Shown here piece after piece: positions 10,652-21,457 of a stretch of 64,000 nt of DNA. Source of the stretch: Aptenodytes patagonicus (taxonomy: Eukaryota; Chordata; Aves; Sphenisciformes; Spheniscidae); contig NC_134956.1 of the NCBI RefSeq assembly GCF_965638725.1, forward strand, positions 1,488,001 through 1,552,000, read 5' to 3'. Positions within the stretch are counted from its first letter, which is position 1; each line of letters opens with the position of its first letter. Position numbers and translations under genes: made by a program. Below the pieces are notes generated by a model, which did not search any database, was not told where the DNA came from, and was given only the letters and a program-made list of their open reading frames with translations.

Positions 10652-11224
10652 GAAACTGAAAAGCTGACTAATGAGCTAACAGCTGGTGCTACAGACACCA
10701 AGGTAATGATTGACACAGTTGGAATGGGTTTGCTGAAGGGCATATGGTACCGAATGGCTGAACTGCAATCCAAGTTACACCATGACTATTCTACAAAACT
10801 GGAGAAACTGCAGGTAATCTCAAACGAGGCCAAAGCTTCTGGACAGCTTTATCAGCAAATGGAAACCCTCCTGGAACAGCACGAAAACTCTGTACAATTT
10901 CTACAGGAGGACAAAAAATTCAAGGAAAACATAGAAAAAGTGCTAGAAGGAAAAGGCTCCTATCAGGACCCACCAAAGCATAAAATTTCAATGCAACAGT
11001 ATTTTGAAGAGCTCATCAGAGGAATTAATATCAAGGATTACTTCTCTACTGCATGCGAGGAGATGCTTCCAAGTACCACTGACATATCCGAGACACATCA
11101 ATGTCCTGCCTTTGTTTTTTCAGATAGGAGTCCTGATCACCACTTCTGCAAAGAAGTACTGCAACAGTTTGAGAAGTCAAGTGACACTGTCACACCCCAC
11201 CTGCGGGAAGGGGAGAGTGACTAA
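10652..11224 (+). pseudogene. TRIM-like exon 4: coiled coil and C-terminal COS-like segment
   Basis: The acceptor is TTTCACACAG. The exon is open for 190 codons to TAA at 11,222-11,224. Residues from about 30 to 110 of the exon are rich in Leu, Lys, Glu and Gln with heptad spacing (for example LQSKLHHDYSTKLEKLQ), as expected of a TRIM coiled coil. The stretch MQQYFEELIRGINIKDYF resembles a COS box. The C-terminal 50 residues are not recognised. A potential donor AAG|GTAATG lies inside at about 10,700, but the frame stays open through it. This exon carries no visible lesion, so loss of the gene is either recent or incomplete. Confidence 0.7.
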
Positions 11225-13362
11225 GATCCACAAATCCCCTTGGTGTGGATTAAGGTGAAATAACACTCAAGGTCCAAAAACAAACTCCCACTTTAATGGC
11301 ACAAACACTTCTATAAGCATCAACCCTCTATGTCTTAATATATAACACAAGCTAAGCGGCTTTGTGAGGAGCTGAGGTAGGCCTTGTGTTACTTAACAAC
11401 ATCAAAAACCAGAAAGCAAGAAGGAGAAGGAGGAGAGAGAAAGAGAGAGCTGGGCAGCAGAAGAGAGGGAGAGGGAGAGAGAAAGAAATCACCAATCCTG
11501 GATCCAGCGCCGGACCTGCCAAGAGGGGGTGTCGGTGTGGAGAGTGCCCTCAGGAGGCTCACATGCGCCCCTATTTATTGGCTCCAGCCCAAGGTTTCTA
11601 GAGTCTTCTCTCACCCCAGCTCCAGGAGTGGTTGAGACATTAGTCAGTCAAGGAGAGTGACACCGGGCCCCGCCCCGTGGCTGGCTTCTGGAGCTTTCCC
11701 TGGGGCATTCTCTGTGCTTACAGCACAGCCATGTGAGCCTCGTCCCTTACAGACATCAAGCAAGATAATTTTGAAAATGCAGGCCCCCCTGCACTGCAGC
11801 ACTAATGCGGACACCAGCATTAGTGAAAAATCAGCTTTTACAGATTTGCCGACAGGATAAATTAAAGCACTATCTCCTGACATTTAGCCTTACTTTCCCA
11901 GTCATATGTGCTGCCTATATATTCTACCAAATGACTGAAAGGCACTTTGAAAGGTTAACAGAATGAGAGGTATTTAGTATATATCCTCTGTTGCATGCTT
12001 TATTGTAGCAACACAAATTAGTAACTGTTGGGACGCTGGCACTAAAAGAGTAGCCTAGGACAGAGTAACACAGGCTGTCTAACCAGGGTGGATTTAGAGA
12101 TGTCGGGGAAAAGGACCCTGTGTACAGCATGTGCTGTGAATCCTTCCTACAACCCCGACAGCTTCAAGTTTATTCTCTATGAGAAATGTAATTCACATCC
12201 TAAGCACTAAATTTGAGCCTTAAACCATGACCACACACAGTTAATTCCATAAAAACCTACATACGAAGGTTAGTTTAATAACTTATTTAAGGGAACTACA
12301 AAATAATTTAAATTTATTTTAAAATTATAAATGCTAGGCTACAACACTTCACATATTTGGTCATCTGCCTGATAATTTTTCCAGAACAGTCAACAATATA
12401 TTAATAGGAGTGCACCTTTTAAATTTTTGAGAGGTACAGAGCCTAACTGCCACTTTTTCCCTTACATAATTTCTCTACATTCCTTTGCTAACTAACACAA
12501 AAGCATTTCTGCTTTTCAGGGTAATGTCTGCTCAATCTCTGCACATTTTAACTTTGGAAAACTTAAAAAGCTATCAGCTTCATTTTCTTTTGGCTCTTCT
12601 GGTAGAATCAGAACTAACTTTTTGGAAATCTAACAAACACAGGACATGTCAAAGAGTACTCCTTGTACTATGTGAGAAGAGATCCATAGGATTCTGGGGG
12701 ATTATTATGTTCCACATGTAGGTGGCTTTCCTTTTAAAATACCATTTCAGATCAGGCCTGGGGGTGGTAGTGATCAAAGCCCTGATGCTGAAGGCTTATA
12801 GGATCAGCCCCGCATGCCCCCTCTCGGTACCAAGCCTCCTCGTGCAAACACAGACATTGCTAATGAGGGTCACCGACGAGACTGGGGCCAAAAGCTGTCA
12901 TTTCCCCACAGCTCCTTGGTACCCCACATGAAAGCGGGATGACAGGCATACCGGTGGAATGCGAAAATCGATTCTAAAAAGAGCAGATATTGCATCCCTG
13001 ACTTGTTTTGCACAAAACCGACCCCAAACTTGCTGTCCTAACTACTCTCAAGATGATTTTGAGATAACATGCACCAGCAACTCTATTCTCAACCTGTCTT
13101 GTTGCACATGCTTAATGCAAGAAGTGGGAGACACAGTCCTCATACCAAATTCCATTTGACGCTTTTAGTCTGGTTTCCAAGGTACATGTATGTGTCCATC
13201 CTTCTTCCTCTCATTCCTTTTGAACCCACCGACCACTTTCAAGCCAATTTAACTAAGTGCAAAGAGATTAAGTTCCCACAAGCTTCATGATCGTTTTCTA
13301 TTAGCAGTCTCTGTGAAAAGAGGGTGCACATAAGTTTAATTTTTTTTTTTTTGACATTACAG
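11225..13362. other. Noncoding DNA downstream of the TRIM gene
   Basis: I see no exon that I can support. An A/G-rich tract (AGAAGGAGAAGGAGGAGAGA and similar) covers about 11,408-11,490. The rest is unremarkable AT-rich sequence. Confidence 0.55.
11408..11490. repeat. Polypurine (GA-rich) tract
   Basis: About 80 bases of nearly uninterrupted A and G with imperfect GAGAGA and GGAGAA units. Such tracts can form triplex DNA, but no function is shown here. Confidence 0.75.
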
Positions 13363-13444
13363 GATTCATATGGGAATGGTGGAGAAATATGAATGCCCTA
13401 ATTGTGAGAAAAGCTTCAGCTGTCACTTGTACATTACTAGATAA
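13363..13444 (+). pseudogene. Relic of a C2H2 zinc-finger coding segment
   Basis: After a long T tract and a splice-acceptor-like ATTACAG, one frame reads IHMGMVEKYECPNCEKSFS. This matches the linker and first half of a Kruppel-type finger (H-T-G-E-K-P-Y-x-C-x2-C-x-K-x-F-S) with Thr, Glu and Pro replaced in the linker. The first zinc-ligand His would follow twelve residues after the second Cys, and a TAA stands exactly there (13,442-13,444). No further fingers are visible. It is therefore a decayed fragment. ZNF169 lies near the human let-7a-1 cluster, so shared ancestry is conceivable but unproven. Confidence 0.5.
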
Positions 13445-14514
13445 TGGCAAATCCAGAAGCAAACAGAAAACAGGAATCTAGGTTTCACTGGTTCCACTGC
13501 TATGTGACCATGCACTTCCATATTCACCAGGCTGAGACACTCCCTCCAGTCCCAATGTTGCCAGGTCTTTTCACACTTTTTTCATCTTTACTATTTTGAC
13601 CATCTTCTAATTTTGTATAATTTGTAAAGACACATGTACTGACATTTTCACTGTTACACAGAATGAATAGAACTGGGACCAACCATGAATTTTATCCTGC
13701 TTCTTAACTTAGAGCCCACCAAGGTGCTGCCCTAAGATGCTGTTCAGGTGCTGTTTAATTGCAATGAACATTGTGCTCAGAAGGTAAACTGAGCTTCACA
13801 TGGCTAAGGTTACAGCTTGTAATCACTTGCTGCTGCAGTCAAGCAATGCTCAGAATAACTTCACTGTCATTTCTGATCTTTTACACTTGGTACAGCCGAA
13901 GCTCAAGTATGGTACGAGGAAATCGGCAGCAGCCAGGGCCAACAGTACCACCTGTTTACTGCATCTACCAGTCCGGGTCAGAACTCGGGCTTTCTACATC
14001 ACCCCTTTTTCAAAGAATTTTATTCGACTGATTTATCATAACAAGTGATTTATACGTCTGAATTATTTTCTTCTGTACTGATACCAACTGCATTTGCCCA
14101 CAGTGTTTGTTTTCAACGTGTTCTACACTGTGATCCACCTTCAGGTAAGGAAAAGGGTTTAGACTCTCCAATTCCTATCTGTCCTAAAGAAATACAGAGT
14201 AAGGTAAGCAGAACTTTTTGGCACTATTTTGCAAGACCAAAGACTCTTCCTAGGATATTACATTTCAGGACACATAGTTTCAATGTCCCTTGATCTGCTT
14301 TTAAAATAATTAGTGCTATTGAAAATGGCCTGCTAATCCACAACTATGTGCATTCCAGTAAAACAGATGGGCTGGCATTCCTTATTAAAATACAAGACTT
14401 ACGTTAGGCAAAAAGTGATAAAACAATTCACTTTCCGAAGAAAAATTTGTCACGTCAACAACTCTCTGGTGCCTGACTGGACATACTGTAGAACTGTACT
14501 CTAAGCCAGAAACA

Positions 14515-14609
14515 ATGTCATTTCCCAATTATGAGTATAATGAGCAACGGCCACCAATGAATCAGCGTGCATCTGGCAAAGCGCAGGCCCAAAAGAACAC
14601 CGTCACTCA
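14515..14609 (+). CDS. Unidentified exon-like ORF with consensus splice donor
   Basis: An ATG opens 31 codons (MSFPNYEYNEQRPPMNQRAS and 11 more, Gln/Lys-rich) that run into CA|GTAAGTATT, a near-perfect donor. The frame also continues upstream (Pro-Glu-Thr) to a possible acceptor CTCTAAG. The composition looks coding-like, but I recognise no family. It could be a terminal or lost exon of a neighbouring gene, or chance. A further short exon-like piece (about 14,108-14,152, acceptor CCCACAG, donor CAG|GTAAGG, one frame hydrophobic) lies nearby. Confidence 0.25.
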
Positions 14610-14611
14610 GT

Positions 14612-16480
14612 AAGTATTTCCTGCTTTGAAAATAGATGTGTCATCTATAGAACGCTTAATTTTTGAAAAATGCTTCTGTATCCCTCCTCATTTATCTGAT
14701 AGCTGGGATTGACTTCCTTATTACAGCACTCTACTCCTCCGGCAAATCCAGCCTCCAGCAATCCTCACTATAGACAGCACAACCTGTAAATTACTAAAAA
14801 TGTGAATTTACATATACCTCTTACAACCTTTCTGAATATAACTCCTGAAAAATAACATTTAATAACTACTACTTCTAGTAAATTCTGTCTGTGTGCTAGC
14901 AAGAATTATTACAGTGGCTAAGCAAAATACAATGGTAAGATGGTATTTCACTGCTGAATGTGTTACTTGGACAGTCATCTTTCTCGGTACTCATACCCCA
15001 TCTTGTGACCTACGCTGGAAGTGCAGGAGCTACCAAAGCGCTTCTCGGTTGTACCTGGCAGACACCTGACAAAAGCTTCTCACCCTAACACGGGCTGTAG
15101 CTCCAATATTCATCAGAAAATGAGTCAAATTACACCTGCAAGTAAAGATTAAGAAGTAATTTAGCAGCTGGCCGAATTTATTTGACAAAGTTTTACGTGC
15201 ACAAGGATGAAAGCTGCATTTGGGTTCACCTTTCAGCTGTTGAGGCATCATGATTTAGTTTGTTCGACATGCAAAACGTCTGCCTTACCCAGACAGGTGT
15301 CGGGTCACTGTTTAATCTGTTCTTTGCTCTCATCACCAAAAACAAGGCTCCATGTTCCCTTCTCACATTTGTGATAAAAGTCATTATTTCTGAAGACAGG
15401 ACACCACACACACAAGAACTTCATCATTCAAACGCTATAAACTTTTACAAGATTGTTAAGAACTCACAAAAGTTTCATTATTTCTAAAATTTCTCAAAAG
15501 AAGAAAACATAAAAGCTTACTTACAAAAACAGACCGACAAGAATACTCTGTGCATTCACACTTTTTTTAAGGTATCTCTATCTCAATGATCTGTGTCTGA
15601 AGTTTGTGCTGCTCTGAAATACTTTGATATGCCTTATAGCCCCTGTGCATCTCCAAAGCATTAAAAAAGAATTGATCAGGAACATAACCAGAAAAGGTAT
15701 TTTGATCAAGTAACAACACACTAACATAACACTTCCAAGTCAGATTGCTTCTGAAGTAAAACAGGATAAAACCCAAATGCAGAGGCAGAGAGAAAAGTAC
15801 AAACTTTGCCAAAAATACACAATTCACAATAGAGCGTCAACAGCGAGCTAGAGGTTTATCTCATCCAACCGCAAAGGCCAGTAACCTGAAAACAGGAATC
15901 ACTTACAAGGGTGGCTGGTACAAAAGAGACTCTCTTCCCAGCAAGGAACAGTACAGACTCATTACTTCAAGAGCCCATTAGCATTGCAGGGAAGGATGAA
16001 GAAAGAGAAAGTACTTCAGTGGTTTCTCCCCAATTAAACAAGATTATCATCTATCACAGAACGCTATGGACAAAGCAATTAAAACTCTAGTTGTTGCTCA
16101 ACCATCTACTTAAATAGACTACAAAAATACGATGACAACAAAAGCTGCCAACACCAAGGAGAAAAGCTGCTCTTGCAATGCTGAGGCTAACAAGAGCTCT
16201 GGATAAAAACTGCACGTACAATATGGTGTGTTTATTGGGAACTGTTACTCCTCACCCCCTCAGGAGAGCTCGCTAAAGACACTGCAGTTGACCACGCTGG
16301 TTAACCTATGCTGGCTGCAGCTGGTGTTTGTGATTTACCCGCCGTCATACTACTTGGCACCACACAACAGTTTGGATGGCCACTGTTTGGACAGATGCAT
16401 TACCACTACTCACAAATTTTTTTACCCGTTTCCAGTCTAAGCAGCTTATGAGAAACGACACGGAAGCAGCCAGAAGGGCC
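14612..16480. other. Noncoding DNA between exon-like ORF and CpG island
   Basis: No supported gene. Open frames on both strands are short, lack splice sites and carry no motifs. GC content rises from about 16,450 on as the CpG island begins. Confidence 0.55.
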
Positions 16481-16816
16481 AAAGGGGATCCAAAGCCCTT
16501 GGTAACGGTGCTAACAAGAACCGCAACTAGTGGCTGTCCTGGAAACGCCAGCCACCGCTGGCCCCAAGACTACAAACCAACACCAAGTGACGGCAGGAGG
16601 GTGGAGGACACACACGCCGGCCGGGCCACGAAAGGCCACCCGGGCCGGGCCGCGCAGCCCCTTCCTCAGGAGAGGAGGGCACCGCCGCGGAGAGGCACCA
16701 CCACAGAAAGGCACCGCCGCGGCGGGGAGCAGCCCCCAGGGAGTGGGGGTAGGGGAGGACGATGAGCGGGAGGGGCCGCGCAGGCCGAGCGCGGGAGCTG
16801 CCGGGCAGCCGCCAGA

Positions 16817-16863
16817 GGCGCCATTTCAGGGCGGCCCCCGAAGACGCCTGAAATAAATGGCGG
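16817..16863. promoter_or_regulatory. Inverted pair of YY1-like sites
   Basis: GGCGCCATTT (16,817-16,826) and AAATGGCGG (16,855-16,863) are inverted copies of the AAnATGGCGGC motif that YY1 binds near many CpG-island start sites. YY1 sites usually lie just downstream of a start site and mark direction, so opposed copies fit divergent transcription. Confidence 0.4.
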
Positions 16864-17026
16864 AGGGGGGGCGAGAACCTTTTCCCCGTTATCCAGTGAG
16901 GAGAGAGAGTCCCAGATGGAGGCGGTGCCGCGCTGCCCCAAACCAAATGGGCGTGAGAGGCGGTGGATGATAGACGGGTGGCCCCCTCCGCCTAGCAGCT
17001 CTAGTGGGCGGAGCTTGGCGCCCATC

Positions 17027-17040
17027 GGCCAATGGGGCGG
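17027..17040. promoter_or_regulatory. CCAAT box fused to a GC box
   Basis: GGCCAATGGGGCGG combines an NF-Y CCAAT core with an Sp1-type GGGGCGG. NF-Y sites usually sit 60-100 bp upstream of a start site, which would place one near 17,090-17,140, just before the donor at 17,150. Confidence 0.5.
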
Positions 17041-17722
17041 GCGGCGCGGGGCGCGTCGCGCCTTCCCGTGGTGCTGCGCGGCCAGAGGCGGCAGGAGCGG
17101 CCGCGACTCCATCCGGGTCCCAGCGCGGCTCCGGGTCACCCTGCGGCAGGTAACGGGGCGGCGGCGGCGGGCGCGGTCCCCGCGGGGCGCCGCCATCGCC
17201 CGCGTGGCGGGCGGCGAGCTGGGGGTAGCCCACAGGAAACGGCTGGCGGGGCCCGGGTGCAGGGGTCGGGGCGCGGGCGGGGCGGCGCGGCGGGTGGGAC
17301 GGGCGGGCCCGGCCCGGTCCTCTCCCTGCCGCGGGGGGGGGGGCGGGGGGCGCGGGGGCCTCGGCCCGGCCCCTCCGCTCGGCGCCGCCGCCCCGCGGGG
17401 CGGGGGTTGTCCCCGGTGGGGGGAGAGGCCCGGGCCGCGGGCGGAGGCGGTGTCTGTAGCCGCGGCCGCCTGCTCCGGCGAGAGGCGGGGCGCGGTCGCC
17501 GCTGCCGGGCGGGGCCTCCCCGCCGCCCCCCGCCCCCGGCGGCGCTGGGGTCTCCGTCTATTGTCGTTATTTTCCTCGTTGAGGCCTTTTTTCCCCTTTC
17601 CTCCCCCCTCTCTCCTCCAGACTAACTTGAAGGCCCGGAAGTGCCGCCCCCGGGCGCTCCTGAGTGGTGGGCTTGCCCCGCCGCCCGCCGGGGATAGGCC
17701 GCGGATGCCGTCAGCGCCTGGG

Positions 17723-17735
17723 TACGTCACTTCCG
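17723..17735. promoter_or_regulatory. CRE-like site abutting an ETS site
   Basis: TACGTCACTTCCG contains ACGTCA (CREB/ATF) next to CACTTCCG (ETS/GABPA on the opposite strand). This composite is common in housekeeping CpG-island promoters and suggests a second start region in the island. Confidence 0.45.
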
Positions 17736-20628
17736 CTATCAAGTGTGTGGGCAGGGGAGACCTTGGCCGCAGGGGGGAGCCCCCCCCGCCGGTACCGGGG
17801 CTGCGGGGGGAGCCGGGAGGAGCCGCGGGGTCACCGGCCCGGCCCCGGGCACCCAGGTGCGCCGGCCTGCGGCGGGCAGCGCTGGCCGAAGGAAGTCGCG
17901 GCGGGGCAGGCAGGTGGAGGCGGCGGGCAGGGCCGCAGGCAGCTGCGGGAAGGGCGTGAGAGGCGGGACGGGCAGGCGGAAGGCAGTACGGCGTAAGAGG
18001 AGCTCAATGAAAAATGGGGAGGCAGGAGCTGGGAGGAGGAAAACGCCTTACGAGGCGTGCGTGCTTTGGTAGCTAACCAGAGTGCCGTCAGTAAGCAGTA
18101 GGGTAAGGGGTGAGAGTGCGGGAAAGGAAACTCGAGCGCTTGTCGGTACACGCTGCACCCCTCGTCGCTGAACACCGGCGCTGTAGTTCATTATTGTTGC
18201 TAGCACAGTGCGAAATCCGTCCCTGATAAGCAGTAACATGCTTACGGCGACTTTCTTCTGGCGCAGCACAGTCAGCGTTAGGGAAGGACACTACTCAGTC
18301 GAATTATATCGTTATGACTTATTTCTTGTAGGAGTGGAAACTTAACCTGATGTTCAAGGTTACGATAATCCTCACTTATAGATTTGCCTTTTCTGTGTTG
18401 TCTGTGCTCCTCTTTAATTGTACTTCTTTGCACAGACGGTTTTCTGACTGTAATGCAAGTCCTAACTGGCATGGAAGAATTGCCTCTGTCAAAATGTACG
18501 TAGAAATCCACAGAACGATGCTTAATCATAACAATGGGTCAAATTCAATCCATGACAGAATTTTTGAGAAAATGAATCTGTCCCTTCAAAAGCAATAATA
18601 TTTCTTTAACTTAATTAAAAAATGCTTCAGAAACAGGGCATCCTCTTCCTAATTCTTGAAGTGGGTAAGCATCCCCAGCTGCCAGGGGGCTTCACCGAAA
18701 CAGCTATTTACTGGTGTGGCTCCTCTTGTCAAATTTGATGTGTTCTGTTCACGGCAACACTCAGGTGTTAAATAGCCTGAGCTTACCCAAGGAGTTATTT
18801 ACAGTGGCTGTTCAAACCTGGTGCAGTCTTTCCAGTGTAGTCAACACGTGATGATAGATTTAGTAGTATTTTTTTGCCCTATAATAGCTAGCTTCACGGC
18901 TATTACAGCTAGTAAATAGCTGTATCGTTATATTTTTAATATAAAATTGTTGACTGTAATTTTTTTCACTGAGCTTTTCACCACGCTGAACTCTGTATAT
19001 CTTAAATGCAACCTCAATTCATACAGGTCATGCTCGGAAGTTATTTTACGTAATAAGACTGGAGACTTGGCAAAAGGAAGCTTAGATAAAACATCAAATC
19101 ACTTGCTTTGTTTTTCTACTATTACTAACGAGCTGTATCCTTATTTCACTTTCCTTTTGATAAATGCCTTCTGTATTTTCCTCTATTGTTAGTAGCGGAA
19201 AACATTGGTTCATTTGCAAAACAGTGGAAGGCTCCCAGGACTTATAAAGGGCAATAGATGTTTAATTATGTTGCCAATTAATAACGTAACACAGCATTCT
19301 TGAAAACGTTCTCATGCACTAACTTCATTATTTGCTGAATTTGCGTAATTATTATATTAACGTGCAAAATTTATGCAAAAAAAGTTAGCCCGTGCCCTAG
19401 TAGCATGTCCTAAGACACACAAAGCTAGTGAATAAATGCACATTTGTATCTTTATAAGTAAGTATACATTCCTGAGTGAAGCAGGAACAAAAAAGCAAAA
19501 TGATGGTTTCCTTTGAGAAGTGCGCAGGGACCCTTGTACTGTTTGAAGCTGTAGCTAAACTGAAGTGTGCTCGCATATGTATTTCTTCTGCCAGTCTACT
19601 GACAGACGTGTATGCAAAAGGGATTTCTGAAAATCTGGTAACGTTTTAGTGTAGTCATTTTCCATACTACAACATGTTATCTAATTTCACTGAGGTTTTT
19701 GCCAGCATTGTACAGTACTGTAATGCATGCAGCACTTATATCGTATATATACTTATGTATATTTATTTATAAATATACAAATAAAGGTATTAACACAGAT
19801 ACTTTAATACTAACGTTGTAAAATCGAGTATGTCTACAGGAAGATGCTAGGGTTTGTATTACTTTGGTTCTTTGTTCATATTAGAAATTACTAATTACGA
19901 TCACATACTTTACTTTTCCACAGGAGATGTTCTTCATTCGGTGCATGAGTGGGCAGTCGTGACTTCTAATTTCTTTCAGGCCGTGGTTTCTGGATATTTA
20001 TATTCCATCTGTAACTGCATGGTTAGAAAAATAAGTCAAAATCAAACATACTAATTGAAAATGTGGCAAAACAGTAATATTTCACGTTATAATGACTTAA
20101 AACCAGAATGCTTTGTGTTAAAGCAATTAAATGTAAATGGGATATAGATTTTGTTTAAAAAATAAAAAAGGCATTTCCGATTGAGACACTAGATAAATAA
20201 GCTGTTGATGATAGTCGAAGGTATTAATCTTACACTGTTGTGTGAAAAATGCCAAGAAATGCCGTAGTGGATGCATATGCCCGTCTAGGTGCGTGGACCT
20301 TGGTACTGCTCATGCTTAGAGTTAAAGCACGTCTATAAATATGTATAGTGCTGTGTGCTGAAACTGCTTGTACTCCTTTTCTCCTCTTTGTAAAATTTGC
20401 CAGTTAAACACGTATTCTGGTGTGATTTACACTTACTCCAGTGTATTGCTGCTAAGGGGACTAGCATGTCCAAATAAAGGTATTAAATTCTAAGTTTTGG
20501 GGCATAAGCAGGGTACTCTTAAAAAGGTGCCTGGACTTCAGCTGGCAAGCGTTACATTCCAATGAAAGAATTTTTGCTTTCTTGGTCAGTGTCTATTTTC
20601 AGTGCAGGTGAATTTGCTTGGCACAAAG

Positions 20629-20690
20629 TAAAAAAAAAAAAAAAAACACAAACAAAAAAACCCCAAACAAACCAAAAACAACCCAGCCCT
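20629..20690. repeat. A-rich low-complexity sequence
   Basis: A run of A is followed by AAACAC/AAACAA/CCCC-type units. Blocks like this are common in bird genomes; no function is inferred. Confidence 0.8.
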
Positions 20691-21430
20691 CTAGTCTGTT
20701 TAGTCTTAATCTTCACTGGGTTTTTAACTTACAGCTTTGATTTTTCTGTTTTGCTTAATTTTATCAGCTGAATTTCTAAAGCTGAATTTAAGCACTAGAG
20801 TAAAATAGTCTTTTCAGATAACGAGCTGTTTACAAATTTACAATTGCCAAATGATCTTTTCACAGAAGGATGTGCTACAGCATTATATACCTCAAGTTAA
20901 TGTATCTGTTTACCTCCATGCTGTGTATAGTAGGTGTTGGTAAAGCCCAGTTTGTAGGAACTATTGCTTTTACAAACTCACCTTCAGCTTTCGGTGGTTT
21001 CTTCTGTGCTGCAAAATTGACAAAACTGGGAGAATAAAGCATTTGTCTTTTAGGATCACACCAAGAGGAAAGGATCACACTGAGATGAAATGGGACTTTT
21101 GTTATTTCCACAAATGCACATTTTGTTCCTTCAGCAGAGTAATGGATAAAAATCATAACTATCATTTGAGCTATTTTTTCTCTTCCACAGGTTGGAGAAT
21201 AGCTTAAGAGTGCTTATGTTCCACTATGTGCTACTAAACAAGAACATGTAAATTTTTGAGATTTTTTTCTATGCAGTTTAGGATCATTTCAGAGGTTTTA
21301 AACTTTACAGGTAGCTCAAGAAAACCATGAAAAGCATACTTCAGAGTGCTAGAGCTTGTTTAGATTCTACTACTGTCACCTCTCTTGGACACAAACTAGG
21401 AGCAAGCCTAGCAAGATAAGCACTTTATTA

Positions 21431-21457
21431 ATACAAAGGAAGGTACATCCTTTGTAT
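21431..21457. promoter_or_regulatory. Perfect 10-bp inverted repeat containing opposed ACAAAGG sites
   Basis: ATACAAAGGA (21,431-21,440) and TCCTTTGTAT (21,448-21,457) are exact reverse complements separated by AGGTACA. The arms contain ACAAAGG/CCTTTGT, the core bound by SOX and TCF/LEF HMG proteins. SOX9-type dimers use inverted HMG sites a few bases apart. It may be an enhancer element or merely a hairpin. Confidence 0.4.

Larger units (their letters stand above)
6074..11224 (+). pseudogene. TRIM-family RING/B-box/coiled-coil gene with three disabling lesions
   Basis: Four exons can be joined with consistent phase 0: 6,074-6,247, 7,316-7,474, 9,173-9,332 and 10,652-11,224, about 354 codons. 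Human MuRF1 (TRIM63) is 353 residues. Domain order is RING, short linker, B-box 2, coiled coil and a COS-like acidic/aromatic segment, with no B30.2 domain. TRIM E3 ubiquitin ligases of this class act in the cytoplasm or on membranes and microtubules. The linker (GIVGLLRNSLVESILEKF) resembles the MuRF linker, while the B-box to coiled-coil junction resembles TRIM13/TRIM59. A nonmammalian MuRF-like gene such as TRIM101 is a candidate name that I cannot confirm. Three lesions are visible: ACG in place of the initiator ATG, CT in place of GT at the exon-2 donor, and an extra A in exon 3. Introns are retained, so this is not a processed copy. It is probably a unitary pseudogene. Confidence 0.7.
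16480..18010. promoter_or_regulatory. CpG island, candidate promoter of the let-7 primary transcript
   Basis: About 1.5 kb is very GC-rich with dense CpG. Both strands carry long open frames (up to 358 codons) made of Arg, Pro, Gly and Ala, which are composition artefacts. Promoter motifs are clustered: YY1-like AAATGGCGG at 16,855-16,863 and its inverse at 16,817-16,826, GGCCAATGGGGCGG at 17,027-17,040, and TACGTCACTTCCG at 17,723-17,735. A consensus donor (CGGCAG|GTAACG at 17,150) could end a noncoding first exon on the plus strand. It is the only CpG island between the TRIM gene and the let-7 cluster, lying 7-8 kb upstream of let-7a. The paired motifs suggest it may fire in both directions. 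Confidence 0.65.

Noticed and set aside
16666-17742. 358-codon minus-strand open frame in the CpG island
   Set aside because: Composition is Arg/Pro/Ala/Gly and mirrored by an equally long plus-strand frame. No domain or splice structure; expected from lack of stops in GC-rich DNA.
19738-19790. AT-rich palindromic stretch considered as a microRNA hairpin
   Set aside because: The pairing comes from TA/TTTA simple sequence; arms are too AT-rich and irregular for a precursor.
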